The notes below the pieces were generated by a model, which searched no databases, had not been told where the DNA came from, and saw only the letters and a list, made by a program, of their open reading frames with translations. A stretch of DNA of 64,000 nt from Phlebiopsis flavidoalba. Taxonomy: Eukaryota; Basidiomycota; Agaricomycetes; Polyporales; Phanerochaetaceae. Positions 1 to 11,263 of the stretch are shown here, piece after piece. The stretch lies in the NCBI GenBank assembly GCA_035772785.1, contig JAOCPU010000016.1, positions 248,001 through 312,000 of the forward strand. The letters run 5' to 3'. Made by a program: the position numbers and the translations under genes. Position 1 is the first letter of the stretch; each line of letters opens with the position of its first letter.

Positions 1-414
1 TGTGGGTCTCGAACGTCGGGGTTGCCGGCACGAACATATGAAAGATTCTCCTGCAAGGAACTGTGTATTGTATTCTGGTGCAATATAAATATGGCACACT
101 GGTGTTAGCACTACTTCTACGTGCTCAGAATATATCTCCTACTATTGAGTCGATGTCTAGCGTACGTATGTTTCGCCCTAAGGCGTAAGCGACAGCGCAG
201 AGGATGAGGGAGGACAGTGACATTGCTCGCGTTACGTCACGAGCATTCGTGTCATAGCCCAGTCACGCCTCGGCGTTGTTCGTGCGTTCTCTCCGCATGT
301 CATACACTGTGCTCGGCATCCCCGACAGCGGGTCCTCGTCGCCCCCCCAGACGTGACTGCGTTCTCCATAAAACTAGATTAACACCCCCCTCGCACGCCA
401 CCAGACTTTAGTAG
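1..414. other. left-edge non-coding stretch
   Basis: No recognisable protein or RNA gene. It lies upstream of the Uba2 gene and probably contains its promoter and 5' leader. I see no clear TATA box. Confidence 0.4.
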
Positions 415-3178
415 ATGTCCGGACGCTCTCGCGATGCGTGCGGCAGCCATCCTTGGCCCGGAGCTGGCGACCAAATTGCCCGAGGTGAAGGTGCTGTTGG
501 TCGGTGCTGGCGCGGATCGGGTGCGAAGTATGTGAGTAGCACAATCCTCAGACCGGCAGTTTCTACGGCGGTTCTGCGGAGATACCCATATCTGCACACA
601 AGTGTGAAGAACATCGTACTCGCTTAAGGCCTCTTTTTTTTCTTTTTTTTTGGCCACATAACACTGCTCGACCTGGACACTATCGACCTAGTCCAACCTG
701 AACCGCCAGTTCCTTTTTCCGCAAGAAGGACGTGAAACAAAGCAAGGCCTCTCGTACGTTCCACACACACAACACACATCTCCGCTCCCTAACGTTTACG
801 ACCACCACCGACTCACCCTAGGTGGCCGCCAAAACGGCATCTGCGTTTAACCCCAACGTCCGCATAACACCTATACACGGCAACATCAAGGAGCAGCAAT
901 TCGACGTCTCGTGGTTCAAGACCTTCGACATTGTCCTGAACGCACTAGACAATCTCGGTGTGTGTCCCGCGCACGACATCACTCACCCGCTTCATCACGC
1001 CCCAGATGCCGCCGGCACGCTCAACAAGATGTGCATGGCGCGCCGGCGTGTCCGCTCGTCGAAATCCCCGGCACTGCGGGGTACCTCGGGCAGGTGCAGA
1101 ATGCTATTCTCACAGGTGCGCAACGACGGTGTGGTTCCGCTGGCGCGGAGCTCATTCTAAGCGCAGGACCGGACGGATTGCTTTGACTGCGTGCCGAAGC
1201 CGACTCCCAAGACGTTTCCCCCGTGTGCACCATGTTCGGTCGACGCCGTCGCAGCCGATACATTGTATCGTGTGGGCTAAAAGCTATCTCATTCCGTATG
1301 TCCCATATCTCTCTAGTATCTACACGGAGCTCATGAGACAGCATATAGTCAGTTATTTGGGGAGGACGAAGATGCAGGAGGAGAGCTGGACGACGCGGAG
1401 AAGCAGGGAGAGAACGGTAAGACGCTATCTCGCTGGCGGCGTCCCTTCGACGGCTTATCGTATTTTTGTAACTCCAGCTCAGGAATCGCGACACTCCGGA
1501 AAGAGGCGCAGGCGTTCAAGAAGGTCCGGACAGCGCTGCGGACAGCCGGATCCGGTAACGACGAAGACGCGGCGAAAGGTGTCTTCGAAAAGGTCGCTAT
1601 TCCCGATACTCGCGCGCCGTTCTATAACACTCAAACGGACACTCAGGTCTTTTTCTCAGATATTAACAACCTGCTGTCGCATGGCGGACATGTGGCGCAC
1701 GCGCGCCAAGAGCCTACACCTCTTCAATACGACAGCATCAAAAACGGCTCCTTCGTCATTGAGCACAAGCTTGCTAGCGTCGCATTGCAGGCCACAATGG
1801 GGCGGCTCCTCGAAGCTGCCCGCAGACGGTGCCCTGGTCTAAACGGGTCGACTGTAGGGGGGCAGCACTACGACAGAGAACACCTCTGAATAAAAACGGC
1901 GCGAGCTCGTCCAAGGCTGGGCTAAAAGACATCAGAGGGCGCTCACCCCTGCAGGACAATCTTTCTTTTGGCGTTGTTTGTCGAGGAGAGAGGTCAGTCA
2001 TAAGGCGCGTAATTGCTAATGATATGCGGCTGCTGTATTATATGAATAGCACGAACCGGTTGGCCCCAAACTGTTTGCGGAATCAAGGGGAGGATTCTAT
2101 CTCCTTTGACAAGGACGATGACGATACCCTCGACTTTGTCACAGCAGCAGCAGCCAACCTGCGTGCTGCGGCCTATGGCATTTCGGGGAAAAGCCACGGT
2201 GGGAAGTCAAAGGTTCGTTCGACGTTCTGTAGCCCCCGCTTAGATACTGACCCAGTTGCGTGCAGAATAATGCGCGCGAGGGCTAACATCATCCCCGCGA
2301 TCGCGACGACCAACGCGATCATATACGGGCTCGTCGTCCTGCACGCCTTCCACCTGCTCCGCAAGTACCTAACGGCCGGCTGCTTATGCGCAACGTGCAC
2401 CTGCAGTTCCGCCCGACGCTGGCCGACTGAGCACGATCAACCTCAGTGCGCCGGAATCCCAAATGCGGCGTACTGCCGAGATACGTACGCCGAGATCCTG
2501 TGCGAGCCGTTCCAAGGTCACGCTCGCGACAGGTTATCGACGGCATCTTGGATCGACGGCATCGGCGCTGAGGACGATGGCACGGGCAAAGCGGGAGGTG
2601 AGCGTGTACTAACAGACAAGCGGGGTGCTGAGCGATCCGGACTGGGACGATAATCTGGACCGGACGGTTGGAGAGTCTGGATGTCGACGAGGGGCAAATT
2701 CCTGTCGATTGTGGATGACAGAAGGCGACTATGCGACTATTCAGGTCGCGAGTTGGTCAATTACCGTTAGTACCCCTCCCCTCCGCACTTTCGCTCACAG
2801 TGATCCGCTCAAGTTGACCGTGTCGAATAGACAGCCAAACCACCCCCGTCGATGGAACTCGCTCATGCTGCCTTACCCATTACCCGCTTCCACCGAGGCT
2901 GAATCGTCAAGTTCCACCAGAGACACCGGCGGTGCTCAAACGTTCTGCGCCGGAGGACGATGCGTGATTATCGAGATGACCGAGCCTCCTAGCCAAAGCG
3001 GAAGCGAAGTAGACGAAGACGGCCGGCCAAAGCGTTCTTGTGTCTGTCCGTCCCGAGCGAAGAAGGCGGAAAGCTGGACGAGGACGGCACGTCATCCTCC
3101 TTCTCGAGGACGAAAGAGCGGAGAAGCTCGACGACGACGACGTATGGTGCGGTTATAGAGGTAATCGAGCTCGATTAG
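415..3178 (+). CDS. UBA2: SUMO-activating enzyme subunit 2 (Uba2-like E1)
   Basis: Catalytic subunit of the heterodimeric SUMO E1 (Aos1-Uba2), which adenylates SUMO and carries it as a thioester before transfer to Ubc9 in the nucleus. The reading starts with AAILGPEL...[12 protein letters not shown] (the nucleotide-binding loop, near 440-515). It continues after an intron with LLDLDTIDL, then [20 protein letters not shown] and [11 protein letters not shown] (about 825-955). The zinc-site CFDC is near 1179-1190, and the catalytic cysteine lies in TFPxVCTxRSTPSQ near 1215-1260, followed by [10 protein letters not shown]. Later come AQAFKKVR, the MADMWR segment (1681) and [21 protein letters not shown]-terminal ubiquitin-fold segment has [14 protein letters not shown] (2625) and the frame ends [12 protein letters not shown]. 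Several 1-nt insertions and a T-rich tract (about 628-652) break the frame. The start may be ATG 415 or ATG 434; an indel between them leaves this open. Confident on family, less on exon borders. Confidence 0.88.
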
Positions 3179-5219
3179 AGGGCTTGAGGTCGATTGAACA
3201 ATTACGAAGGCTATCATTCCGTTGAGGGTGAGCACGTTAACTGACGTTTCTCGCTGACCTTAATTTGTCGTAGATGGCCTGTATTTCCTACACGTACGCG
3301 CACGGCTGGTCGTTGATTATCGCCTGTTCGCCATCGGTTTGTATGGAGGCTGTTAGAAGCTGGGTGTGGCAGTTGCCTAACGGAAATCTTGCTAAAATGT
3401 ATTTATGGGCGCTTCCCCATCCACACCTTATTGTCTTGCCCCCCTCGACGTAGTTACCACACATATGTGAAATGATAAGCCTAATCAGAAGAGCCCTCTT
3501 TCCTCAATCTGGCCCTGCGGTGCGTATAGTCTATTCTATTGTCTTGCCCAGCGGCTCTCAGGGGATTTGCAAGTCATGCGGCGATAGGGGTCCCACGACG
3601 CACGACTTCGGAGAAGCAAGCAATGAGTCTTTGTTCTCCACGGTAAGCGCGTCGAGTATATCTACCGATGGCCATAAATCTGGTGCTCGGTCCACCGCAT
3701 TGCCATCTATTAGGGGCTCCCTGAGCGACCTACCCCTTCTGTTACCAGTCTACCACGATTTCATTTCTCTCGTTTTCGTATGTTATTCCTATCCTTCTAT
3801 CCTAGACATGGCCGCTATTGTATTTCCCTCGTCCACCGCCGACGCTACACATACCAATCCCGTCAACTCATCACCAGAGATGCCCAGCTGACTCTCGCTT
3901 AAATGCGTTGATATACCTGAGCCCAACTATTGCGTTATGCCACGCCCTCACGTACTTGACGACTCTGAAGGGCGTGCGTCTTTGTGAATTATTTCTTCAT
4001 TTCCTCGGCTTAGTGCTGGAACAATTCCAATCCCTAGTTCACCCTCGTGTCCCCCCAAAGCCGAAAGTCGGCGAGCCTTTGACATGCGCAACACGTCATC
4101 GAGGCCAGCCCAGTATCTATTTCTTCAAAACCACTCCGGATCTGAAGCTCCGGTAGCTTCGATCCTGGTCAACTTGCCTGAACCGATCCGTGGCGGCGCC
4201 CGTCCACGATTCCTCTCCCGAACCAAACCCACTCCATGACTCCGCTTACGGAAAGACGCTTCCCTCCAACGTCCACCACCTGCCTACCATCCCCGCTCTC
4301 CAACACCACTCAGGCCACTCCCGAATGCCCGAGACCTCGCCCCGTAGCGCTCGTTATCACCGATACTTCGCCAGTCACAGAGACGACGCGTCCGGCGGCG
4401 GGCAGAAGATAGACGCGTTCCCTCGGCGCGACACGCGGCTGCGGCGAGTGGGATGTTGGCACGTTGCAAATCCTTGTCGTTCACGCCGACCGGAGACGAC
4501 ACTTTGGAGGACGAGATAGGTGTCTCATCGGACAGCCACGACCGTCATTGGGGATGATCCGCGGACGGTCTCGCGTCCACACGACGATCCGCGCACAGCC
4601 TGGGACGTGCCGGACTCGTGATCTTGGTGAGAGAGACAGCAGACGGTACTCGCGCGGTCCAACGTTCTGCGTCGCCCACCCCTGCTGCGCTCGCGTCCGC
4701 CGTCAGTGAACGGTTCGGTATGAATCATGTCCCTACTACACGGAGGGTCGACGGGACGCACGGCGGTAAAAGACGAAGACACATTAGCGGGATGGGGTAT
4801 AGGATATTCGCTAGCCGATCCCTGAGGAGTAGTCGGCGACCTCTGGTTGCATATTCACATTCCCGTGGATCGGGGTACCCTTTGTTGCGCAGAATAGAAT
4901 ACTCTGGACTGTCATGTTTAGCATTTACAAGCCCTTCGTCACGGCCAACCTTGTTATCTTTATGTAATGTAAACTTATAATCCATACTGATCAAACACAC
5001 TTACTGAACGCCAAAGCGCATGACATGTAGGTCATTTTAGAAAATCAAGCTTTTCCATGAGCATTTGTAGCATGAGACTAGAGATACAACTGATCAGTAC
5101 ATACAAGACAAAAGCAATGCGCAACGATGATGCGAGAGATCTGGAAGATGAGGACAAAGACTACACCAAGTTGAAATAAAATAATAAGGCAATTAAGTAA
5201 AATGACAGGCAAAATAGCA
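3179..5219. other. intergenic or weakly coding stretch after UBA2
   Basis: No identified gene. Between about 3830 and 4720 on the + strand the three frames alternate in Pro/Ser/Thr/Arg-rich readings (for example TTCLPSPLSNTTQATPE and VALVITDTSPVTETT around 4275-4395). These look like fragments of a low-complexity protein broken by frameshifts. There is no domain I recognise and no confident start. From 4980 to 5220 the DNA becomes AT-rich and looks non-coding. Confidence 0.3.
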
Positions 5220-7301
5220 TCACAAGTTGTACATTAGTTCGCAGTGAGCTTCGAGAGTCCATGGGAGACAATAAAGATGGCCGTTTGCGTAAAATGTAGA
5301 GATTAGCTTTCGAGCGCGTGGGGTAGCACTGATGATTGGAGATTCGATCATCGAGCAGTCTGCTGGGGGGCCGGGCGCGAGCTGGGGGTCGGGCGGGCGG
5401 GGGAGGGTGGGGGTTTTGGGCGGAGCGGAGGGCAATGAAAAACCTAGTGAGCTCAAAAGGTCACGTGTTTGCCGTTGAATGTTGATACTCACCACCAGAG
5501 AGGAACTTGCCAACTTCAAAATTCGCCGTAGTTTATGAGAGAGCTGCTATTAATCAGTCTTGGACACCCTCCCGCACGTATCGTGCACAGGAGTCGCCGT
5601 GCAAAATCTTCGGCTGAGAGACCTTCAAACAATTCCGGAAAGTCTGCAAACGGGCTGGTGACCCACACCGCGTGAGACTCGGTATTATAGGGTCGTACGA
5701 GCATCTCCAGTATCTCTATCCAGTACGCAGACGACTTCCGACCTGGACGCGATTTGACAAATGGCAGACACGTTTGCGGCGGAGCGAGGACAGTGCTATG
5801 GACAAGGCCTATTTCAGACGAAAAGATCGGACGAGATCTTGGTTCACCCCGTCAATGCCTGACCCGCACACCGATACTTCCACTCGATGGCCACGTGTTG
5901 TCTTGCCGATATAATGCCCCAGTCAGACTACGTTTCTTCCATCCTGCGTACAGTATCCGTGATGAATGAAATCAAGTGCGTCTCCAGGACAGTAGCGGGT
6001 GCTTGAGATTGTTTGGATGGGTGCTCGAGCTGTTTGATGGGGGTACTCGAGCTGTTTGAGGGGATATTCGAGCTGGTTTAACTCGATTTCGGAGCAGGAA
6101 AAACTGCGCAGATAGCTTCTTTGTAGATGGGAGCCAACTCGCACTTGATCGCCTTTGATAGAAATGGGACGAAGGAATTTTTGGTCTCTATTGCTTCTCT
6201 TCGCCATGGCCACAACGGACACGAGCGGAGGCGCTCCGTAAACCGCTTTTTAGGAATGTCCAGCGAATCGAGTACTTTGACTGCATTGACGAGATCATCA
6301 CGAGAGTCGAGCCCTGCAAAAGATCTCTGGCCGCCGTGTCCGAGATCATCACGAGAGGTGAGCCCTGCAGATGCCTCTGGCCGCCTGTGTCGAGATCATA
6401 CGAGAGGGAGCACTGCAGAGCCTCTGGCCGCCCGTCTAGGGAGAGTAAGACATAACGCCCCGTACACATCAGTAGCAAACCGAAGGGGACGGCGAGCACA
6501 GAGAGAGTAGACGTCGGCTTTCGAGACACTCATGGGAGCACACAGGGCAAGAGGCTTGATGGCTTGGGTAGCGCGTTCCTTTACTTTCAGTCCGGTATTT
6601 GGCGAGTTAAACGTGAGAAAAAAGCGCAGGAGGTTGTAGAAGTTGGTCGCCCGGCCTGTGTCCGCGCGGATGATTAAATCTGTGGACGCGCCCGGCTTAT
6701 TGAAAGGACTCAGAGCCAGGGACAGCACCACAGCCAGGTCTTGTCACATCCGCCTTCAGGGTTTCTGCACCTAAGGTGATCCTTTCTTCTCCTCGGTCGC
6801 AGAGCTATTCAAATCCGAAGAAAAGGCCGGGGGTGGCGCCGGTCGGCAAGTGGTTGTGAAGGCCGAGCGTCTCCAAGTACAGAGCGGGAATCGAGCCCCT
6901 AGTAAAGAAGAGTCGCACATGATCAGCAGTAGGCTTAGAAGAGAGACAGTTTGGTGTGGTTGGTTAGGCTCCAATGTTTTTCTGGAGATTGTTTTTCAGT
7001 ACGCCTTTTGTTCGGCCGATCGTTCTGAAGAGTCCCAGCCTGGTTGAAGGTCCCTGAGCGCTTTAAGGGGAGGACGCGAGAGAGGAGCCAGAGTTTCGAG
7101 AAGAGCCAGCATCGGACAGGTTAGGTTGCGCCGCCTCAGTAGAGTGGATTGATTCGAGTAAAGTCCAGTGGACGTCATTCGAATCCGAAGACGGCGCGGG
7201 GTCACGGGTGGACAAAGCCGGACGCAGGCACCATCGAAGACCGCGCGTTCAGATGTGGACAATGGAAGGGGTAGTTGAGGGTAGCGAAGGTTTCGTCTCA
7301 C
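5220..7301 (-). CDS. hypothetical protein with two internal tandem repeats
   Basis: I do not recognise this gene. Coding character is suggested by long readable stretches on the minus strand that follow one another across frameshifts: LYLETLGLHNHLPTG (near 6860), NNLLRFFLTFNSPNTGLK-type sequence (6600), KPLALCAPMSVSKADVYSLC and FATDVYGALCLTLP (6440-6560), VKVLDSLDIPKKR (6250), and VWVTSPFADFPELFEGL (5620). Composition is leucine-rich and probably helical, with no membrane spans. Two tandem repeats lie inside it: three copies of about 51 nt at 6290-6437, and about 24-nt units at 5998-6078 giving repeated QLEYP. Neither end is secure, and introns cannot be placed because of indels. The next gene upstream (Gfo/Idh) is on the same strand. 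Confidence 0.45.
5998..6078 (-). repeat. short tandem repeat, about 24-nt period
   Basis: Three to four imperfect copies of a unit with the core CTCGAGCTGTTTGA(T/G)GGG. On the minus strand it reads as a protein repeat containing QLEYP (LNQLEYP, LKQLEYP). The roughly 8-codon period fits an in-frame coding repeat in the hypothetical gene. Confidence 0.75.
6290..6437 (-). repeat. tandem repeat, three copies of about 51 nt
   Basis: Units begin at 6290, 6341 and 6391 with CGAGATCATCACGAGAG and each ends with CTCTGGCCGCC. The spacings are 51 and 50 nt. A 51-nt unit equals 17 codons; on the minus strand it yields repeated LQGS(P/T)LVMIS. The 50-nt spacing probably reflects a 1-nt deletion. Confidence 0.85.
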
Positions 7302-7971
7302 CTATAGTAGCGAGGGTAATGTAACGTCTTGGATTGCTTGACAAATACGACACACCAGGCATATTTCCAACTCTGAATCTACGAAGACACCATCTCCATT
7401 GATGCTCACTGAGCATGAGGCCTGAGCAATGGCGCATTCGGTATGACATGTTCCTATGAGCTGTCCCAGTAGCAGGCTAATGACGCGGTTTGTAGCACAA
7501 GGAGATTTGGTGGGGCACAGTGATGGTGAGTCGGATGGATGGTGGAGCAGAGAGCAGAGACCGTCGCGTCGCGCGTCGCGTCTGTGGCGACCCTCGCGCG
7601 AATTTGAAATTTTCAATAGAAGTTCACGTGAATTCGTGCCACTCACTTGTATCATGAGTCAATATCGATGACTCATGACTAGAATATACAATGTCTCTGT
7701 TGCCACGAGCTTTAACTGAGAGTATACATAGAAAAAACTAGAAAGCATCCAAAGACTCTACACTTGACCATTAATTTAATCGAAAGTCTCGCGGCTACTG
7801 CCCAGAATCCAAAATGGACAAGAGCTCTTCATGAGCGCCCCACCATGCTTGTGGATTACAAATTTGTTGGGGATCCCCTACTAGCGGTGTCCCTGCCCAT
7901 GTTATGGGCTGGGTGATTTGAGTCATCGATTTGACTATAGGATGAAATGATGCGATACATGAATGCCAGTG
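7302..7971. other. intergenic stretch between two minus-strand genes
   Basis: AT-richer DNA between the 3' end of the oxidoreductase gene and the hypothetical gene. It likely holds the promoter of the latter and the 3' UTR of the former. No gene is recognised. A short imperfect reiteration of CGTCGCG occurs near 7562-7580. Confidence 0.35.
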
Positions 7972-9305
7972 CTATACGGACTTTGAAGTGGGAATTTCAA
8001 CTCTAACCCCCTCGCGATCGCTAACCAGAATTGCGTCGACAATTCGATGCAAATCGATAGCATCGTCAAACGTAGCGTATTCGCCCTCTTCACCTTTGCA
8101 AACTCGTCCCATCCCTTCTGAATAGGGCCTGTGAGATAGTCCCACTCGTAATCGGGTGTCCAAGCTTCCCCATTTACCGTCAGCTTGACCGGACGCATGG
8201 TATATGCCCACGAATCGCCCGTAGCCTCAATGAAGCCCTGTTCGCCGTTGATCGTCCAGCGGAAGGGTGTCTGTCCTCCTGTCGTTGCACTGGTACCCGT
8301 GACAATCTGGAAAGTCACGCTGGCGCCGGAAGCAAGGAGGCCTGAGAACAAGACCTGGTCCGCGTTGTGGCGAGTCGCAGTTTCCCCCGTGGGCTTGTTG
8401 TCCTGCCCAAAGAACCGTGAGGGTAGGGTAGCGGATGTTCAATGTCGATGAGAGATGAGAGATTGGCCCTAATGCCTCAGTCAAACCAGCGAGAATATGA
8501 CCCCCAGGATGCTATTGTGAGATGCACCTGTTGGGCGAACTCGGCCGTAAATATTTGTAGATGCACATGTTCACAAATCTACATACCGCTGTTAGCCTCT
8601 GTGATGTAGGTGTGTCTCTCTGAGATTGTGTCTCCCCCAACTATGGGATCAGACTTGTCAATGTTCGTGACCTACACGCAGAAATGAGCGGCATATCACA
8701 AATACAGCGAAAGCACTCACAAGTGTGTGTAGATACGACTTGCCAATGCCTCCGGATCTGATGACTTCCTTGATCTATATGCAGAGTCGATGTCAGTTCT
8801 CCCAGGAAGGAAAACCACCCCACTCACCTTCCTGATAAGCGGCGTGTATACACCCTGCGTACCGACTGCACCTCTTACACCCTTCGCCTTTGCCTTCTCC
8901 GCAATTTCCAAGGCCTCCTGGAGCCCCCTGCCGAGAGGCCACTCCACAAAGACGTCTTTCCTGCCCTGCAACAATTGCGGGGCACGGAAGAAGAACAGCA
9001 GCCTTGTGGTCGCCGACTTTCACCGTCACGACAACAGCGTCGACGTCGGGGTCCTGCGCGAGCTCACGTACACCCGAATCGCCATAGTAGCCTTTCACGG
9101 GATGTCCGAGCTGCGAGGAGTAACTTCTCAGCGGTGGCAGATGCTGACTCGGCAGAGCGCGAGTGGCGAGCGCGACGAGCTTGTATTTGTGATACACGGC
9201 AGACTTGGGAGTCAAGAATCGGTGCAAGGAGCGTGCTTTGCCCACCCGGCCGTTGGTTGAGAGACCAACGACGCCGATGCGAATGGGGAGGTTGGGAGAG
9301 GGCAT
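7972..9305 (-). CDS. Gfo/Idh/MocA-family NAD(P)-dependent oxidoreductase (Gal80-like)
   Basis: Predicted cytosolic oxidoreductase of the Gfo/Idh/MocA fold. The substrate cannot be told from sequence. The start MPSPNLPIRIGVVGLSTNG carries the Rossmann loop GxxGxxxxG. It is followed by YKLVALATRALPS, GHPVKGYYGDSGVRELAQ and DPDVDAVVVTVKVGDHKAA. After a frameshift near 8970 the frame continues KDVFVEWPLGRGLQEALE (the position of the EKP-like motif), then GTQGVYTPLIRK. Minus-strand GT/AG introns lie near 8774-8826, 8670-8720 and 8527-8586. The C-terminal domain contains ALGPISHLSSTLNIRYPTL, FSGLLASGASVTFQIVTG, TPFRWTINGEQGFIEATG and DYEWDYLTGPIQKGWDEF, ending near EIPTSKSV-stop. This is one of the better preserved genes here. 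A minus-strand TATA box lies 57 nt upstream of the ATG. Confidence 0.88.
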
Positions 9306-9361
9306 TGGTGATGAGTACTGGCTAGGCGTTGTGAGTGTGAGTTGTGCTCGGAAGAGGTGAG

Positions 9362-9369
9362 TATATATA
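9362..9369 (-). promoter_or_regulatory. TATA box of the oxidoreductase gene
   Basis: TATATATA on the minus strand, 57 nt upstream of the start codon at 9305. The spacing is ordinary for a fungal core promoter with a short leader. Confidence 0.6.
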
Positions 9370-9831
9370 CCGCAAAATTGTGCTGCGTTGGTTCGTCACT
9401 TGCCTACGTGGAGGGCATGACAGCCGGGGATCCGGCCATTACTCATCCAAAGGGGAACTACGCCGCAATCAATGAGGACGTAGAAGCAAAGGCGTGCTTG
9501 AATGACGCTTATTCACTGACATCGTCGACCCTAGAGCATTGAAGGTTGAGAATTTGAACACCGGAGAGGCTTACTCAGCTAGACAGGCGGCAAAGCCTTA
9601 TGCTTCGAGGGCTCAGTCGTCCATGACCTCATATTGCTATGATTTGGCGTGAGCTGAGGCCTGAACAGGATGAACAGGATGAACGGAACGAAAGACGGTG
9701 AATCGGCTTCCGTTGCATGGGATTATTATGAACTTTTGAGACCTAGCGGGCAGTACCAATTGCGAGTCATTTAGCACACGGAATGAGCTTCTGAGCAAAG
9801 GCTTCACGTACGATATGCGACTAGTGACTTA
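9370..9831. other. intergenic stretch
   Basis: Upstream of the oxidoreductase gene and downstream of the membrane-protein gene, both on the minus strand. No gene is recognised. A tandem doublet GAACAGGATGAACAGGATGAAC sits near 9663-9684. Confidence 0.35.
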
Positions 9832-11205
9832 CTAATCATCGACCAAAGTCATGTGCACAGCGGAAAATAGCAGCCAGTCTGTAAGTTGCACGCTATGCCC
9901 CGCAGTAAGACGTAGCACTGCATCCGGGCCGTACACAGTCCGACTCCCGTCTGTTCGCGCACGCCGCAGACCGTTAAACATAAAGCAGTACCATCCGAGG
10001 ACATACCGAAGAGACAATCCGAATCTTACTTGGTCTGGACCGTGGTGTTCAATGAGAGCTATCGATACAAATCTAATAATCATAGTACAAGTTGCTTCAA
10101 GCGAAGAGATTAGAGCGCCATAGTGATGCCAATCAGGGCTGGCCATAGAATGAAGACTATTCGAAATTTGAGCCTTTCGAAGTCGATACGGCTTGCGGAG
10201 AGTAAGACTCGACGCGCTGTTTGAATTTTGTCCGTGCGAGTGCAAGTACGCGTCCTCTTCATCGCTGGTGACGGGCGGAGTAGTGGGCGAAGCTCTTGCG
10301 GACGTTCGCTGGGGGGCCAAGGCCGAGACAGACGTCGTGTTGGGGAGGACAAGCGTCAAGTAAGGGGTGTAGATCCCGTCCATGGAGGTAGTAGACTGGT
10401 TCGTTTGGCCAGCAGGCGAGATGGACGACATGTCTGTTATAGTAAATGTCGAAGTATAGACTGTAAACGCGTGATCACGAGAGGAGAAACAAGATGTAGC
10501 TTCGTTACAAAAGAAAGAGTAAGATCACAAACGAGCATAGAAGGCGGCAAACCAACACTCACTAGTCTGAGCTGTAATGGCCCCAAGCAGGCGATATCCA
10601 GACGCTCTGTGACTTGGTCTTTGGATCGACTTCTCGCGCGAGCGTGGCTATCAAAGACTTGATATGTATGGTTGGTGTAGATAATATATGGTGGCTAAGA
10701 AATAGCTTACATCTTCTCCAGGAAAAGAGCTCAATGTCAATGAGACCACTGCTAGAGCTGCCCCAGATGAGGGGCATCGACTTGTCGTCTATCCATGATA
10801 TAGTTTGAGAGCGTCCAGCACTCCAGACGGTAGTTGCAACTGGCGCCGTCCCCATACAGACTACCAGATACAGAAACGACCAGCAAAAAAATCGCCAAAG
10901 AAGAGCGGCGACCGGATTCCTTGTGCCAAACATGTCGAGTCGTTCAAAGTCGTGATATATCTTTCCGAATGTTGAAGAGAGGCGACACAGGCCAGAAGTA
11001 ACGTAGAGCCTTTCCAGTGATCAGTATAAGCGTATTTAACCAACCGTACCAATTGTCCGTGGCAATCGTGTCGTAAGACCAAGTGAAAGACAGTGTTTGG
11101 CTGGAGGTTCGAAGCCAGGATGAAACCAAGCGCAAGTTGGGCATTAATGCGTAAGCGCCAGACGGCCAGTGAAACTTGGCGCGCAGAGGTGTAGCGACGG
11201 CTCAT
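9832..11205 (-). CDS. hypothetical multi-pass membrane protein
   Basis: I do not recognise the family. Exon 1 starts MSRRYTSARQVSLAVW and contains several hydrophobic segments: LALGFILASNLQPNTVFHLVL, TLLLACVASL and LLWRFFCWSFLYLVVCMG. A frameshift lies near 10940. It ends GSSSSGLIDIELFSWRR at a GTAAGC donor near 10709. A second small exon (about 10660-10560, reading DSHARARSRSKDQVTERLD) is followed by an intron from GTGAGTGTTGG to a TATAACAG acceptor near 10433. The last exon reads MSSISPAGQTNQSTTSMDG, a serine/threonine-rich cytosolic-type tail, and ends HMTLVDD with a double stop. The topology suggests a receptor-like or transporter-like protein with a long C-terminal tail. Only 58 nt separate its start from the divergent BEACH gene. 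Confidence 0.6.
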
Positions 11206-11263
11206 GGCTTGTCATTACATGGCGGCGGAGGCTCGACGATTCGACGACGAACCGACGAGTCCC
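11206..11263. promoter_or_regulatory. 58-nt divergent intergenic region
   Basis: The whole gap between the start codon of the minus-strand membrane gene and the proposed ATG of the BEACH gene. It is GC-rich with repeated CGACGA. If both starts are right, the promoters must overlap each other and possibly the coding ends. Confidence 0.35.
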
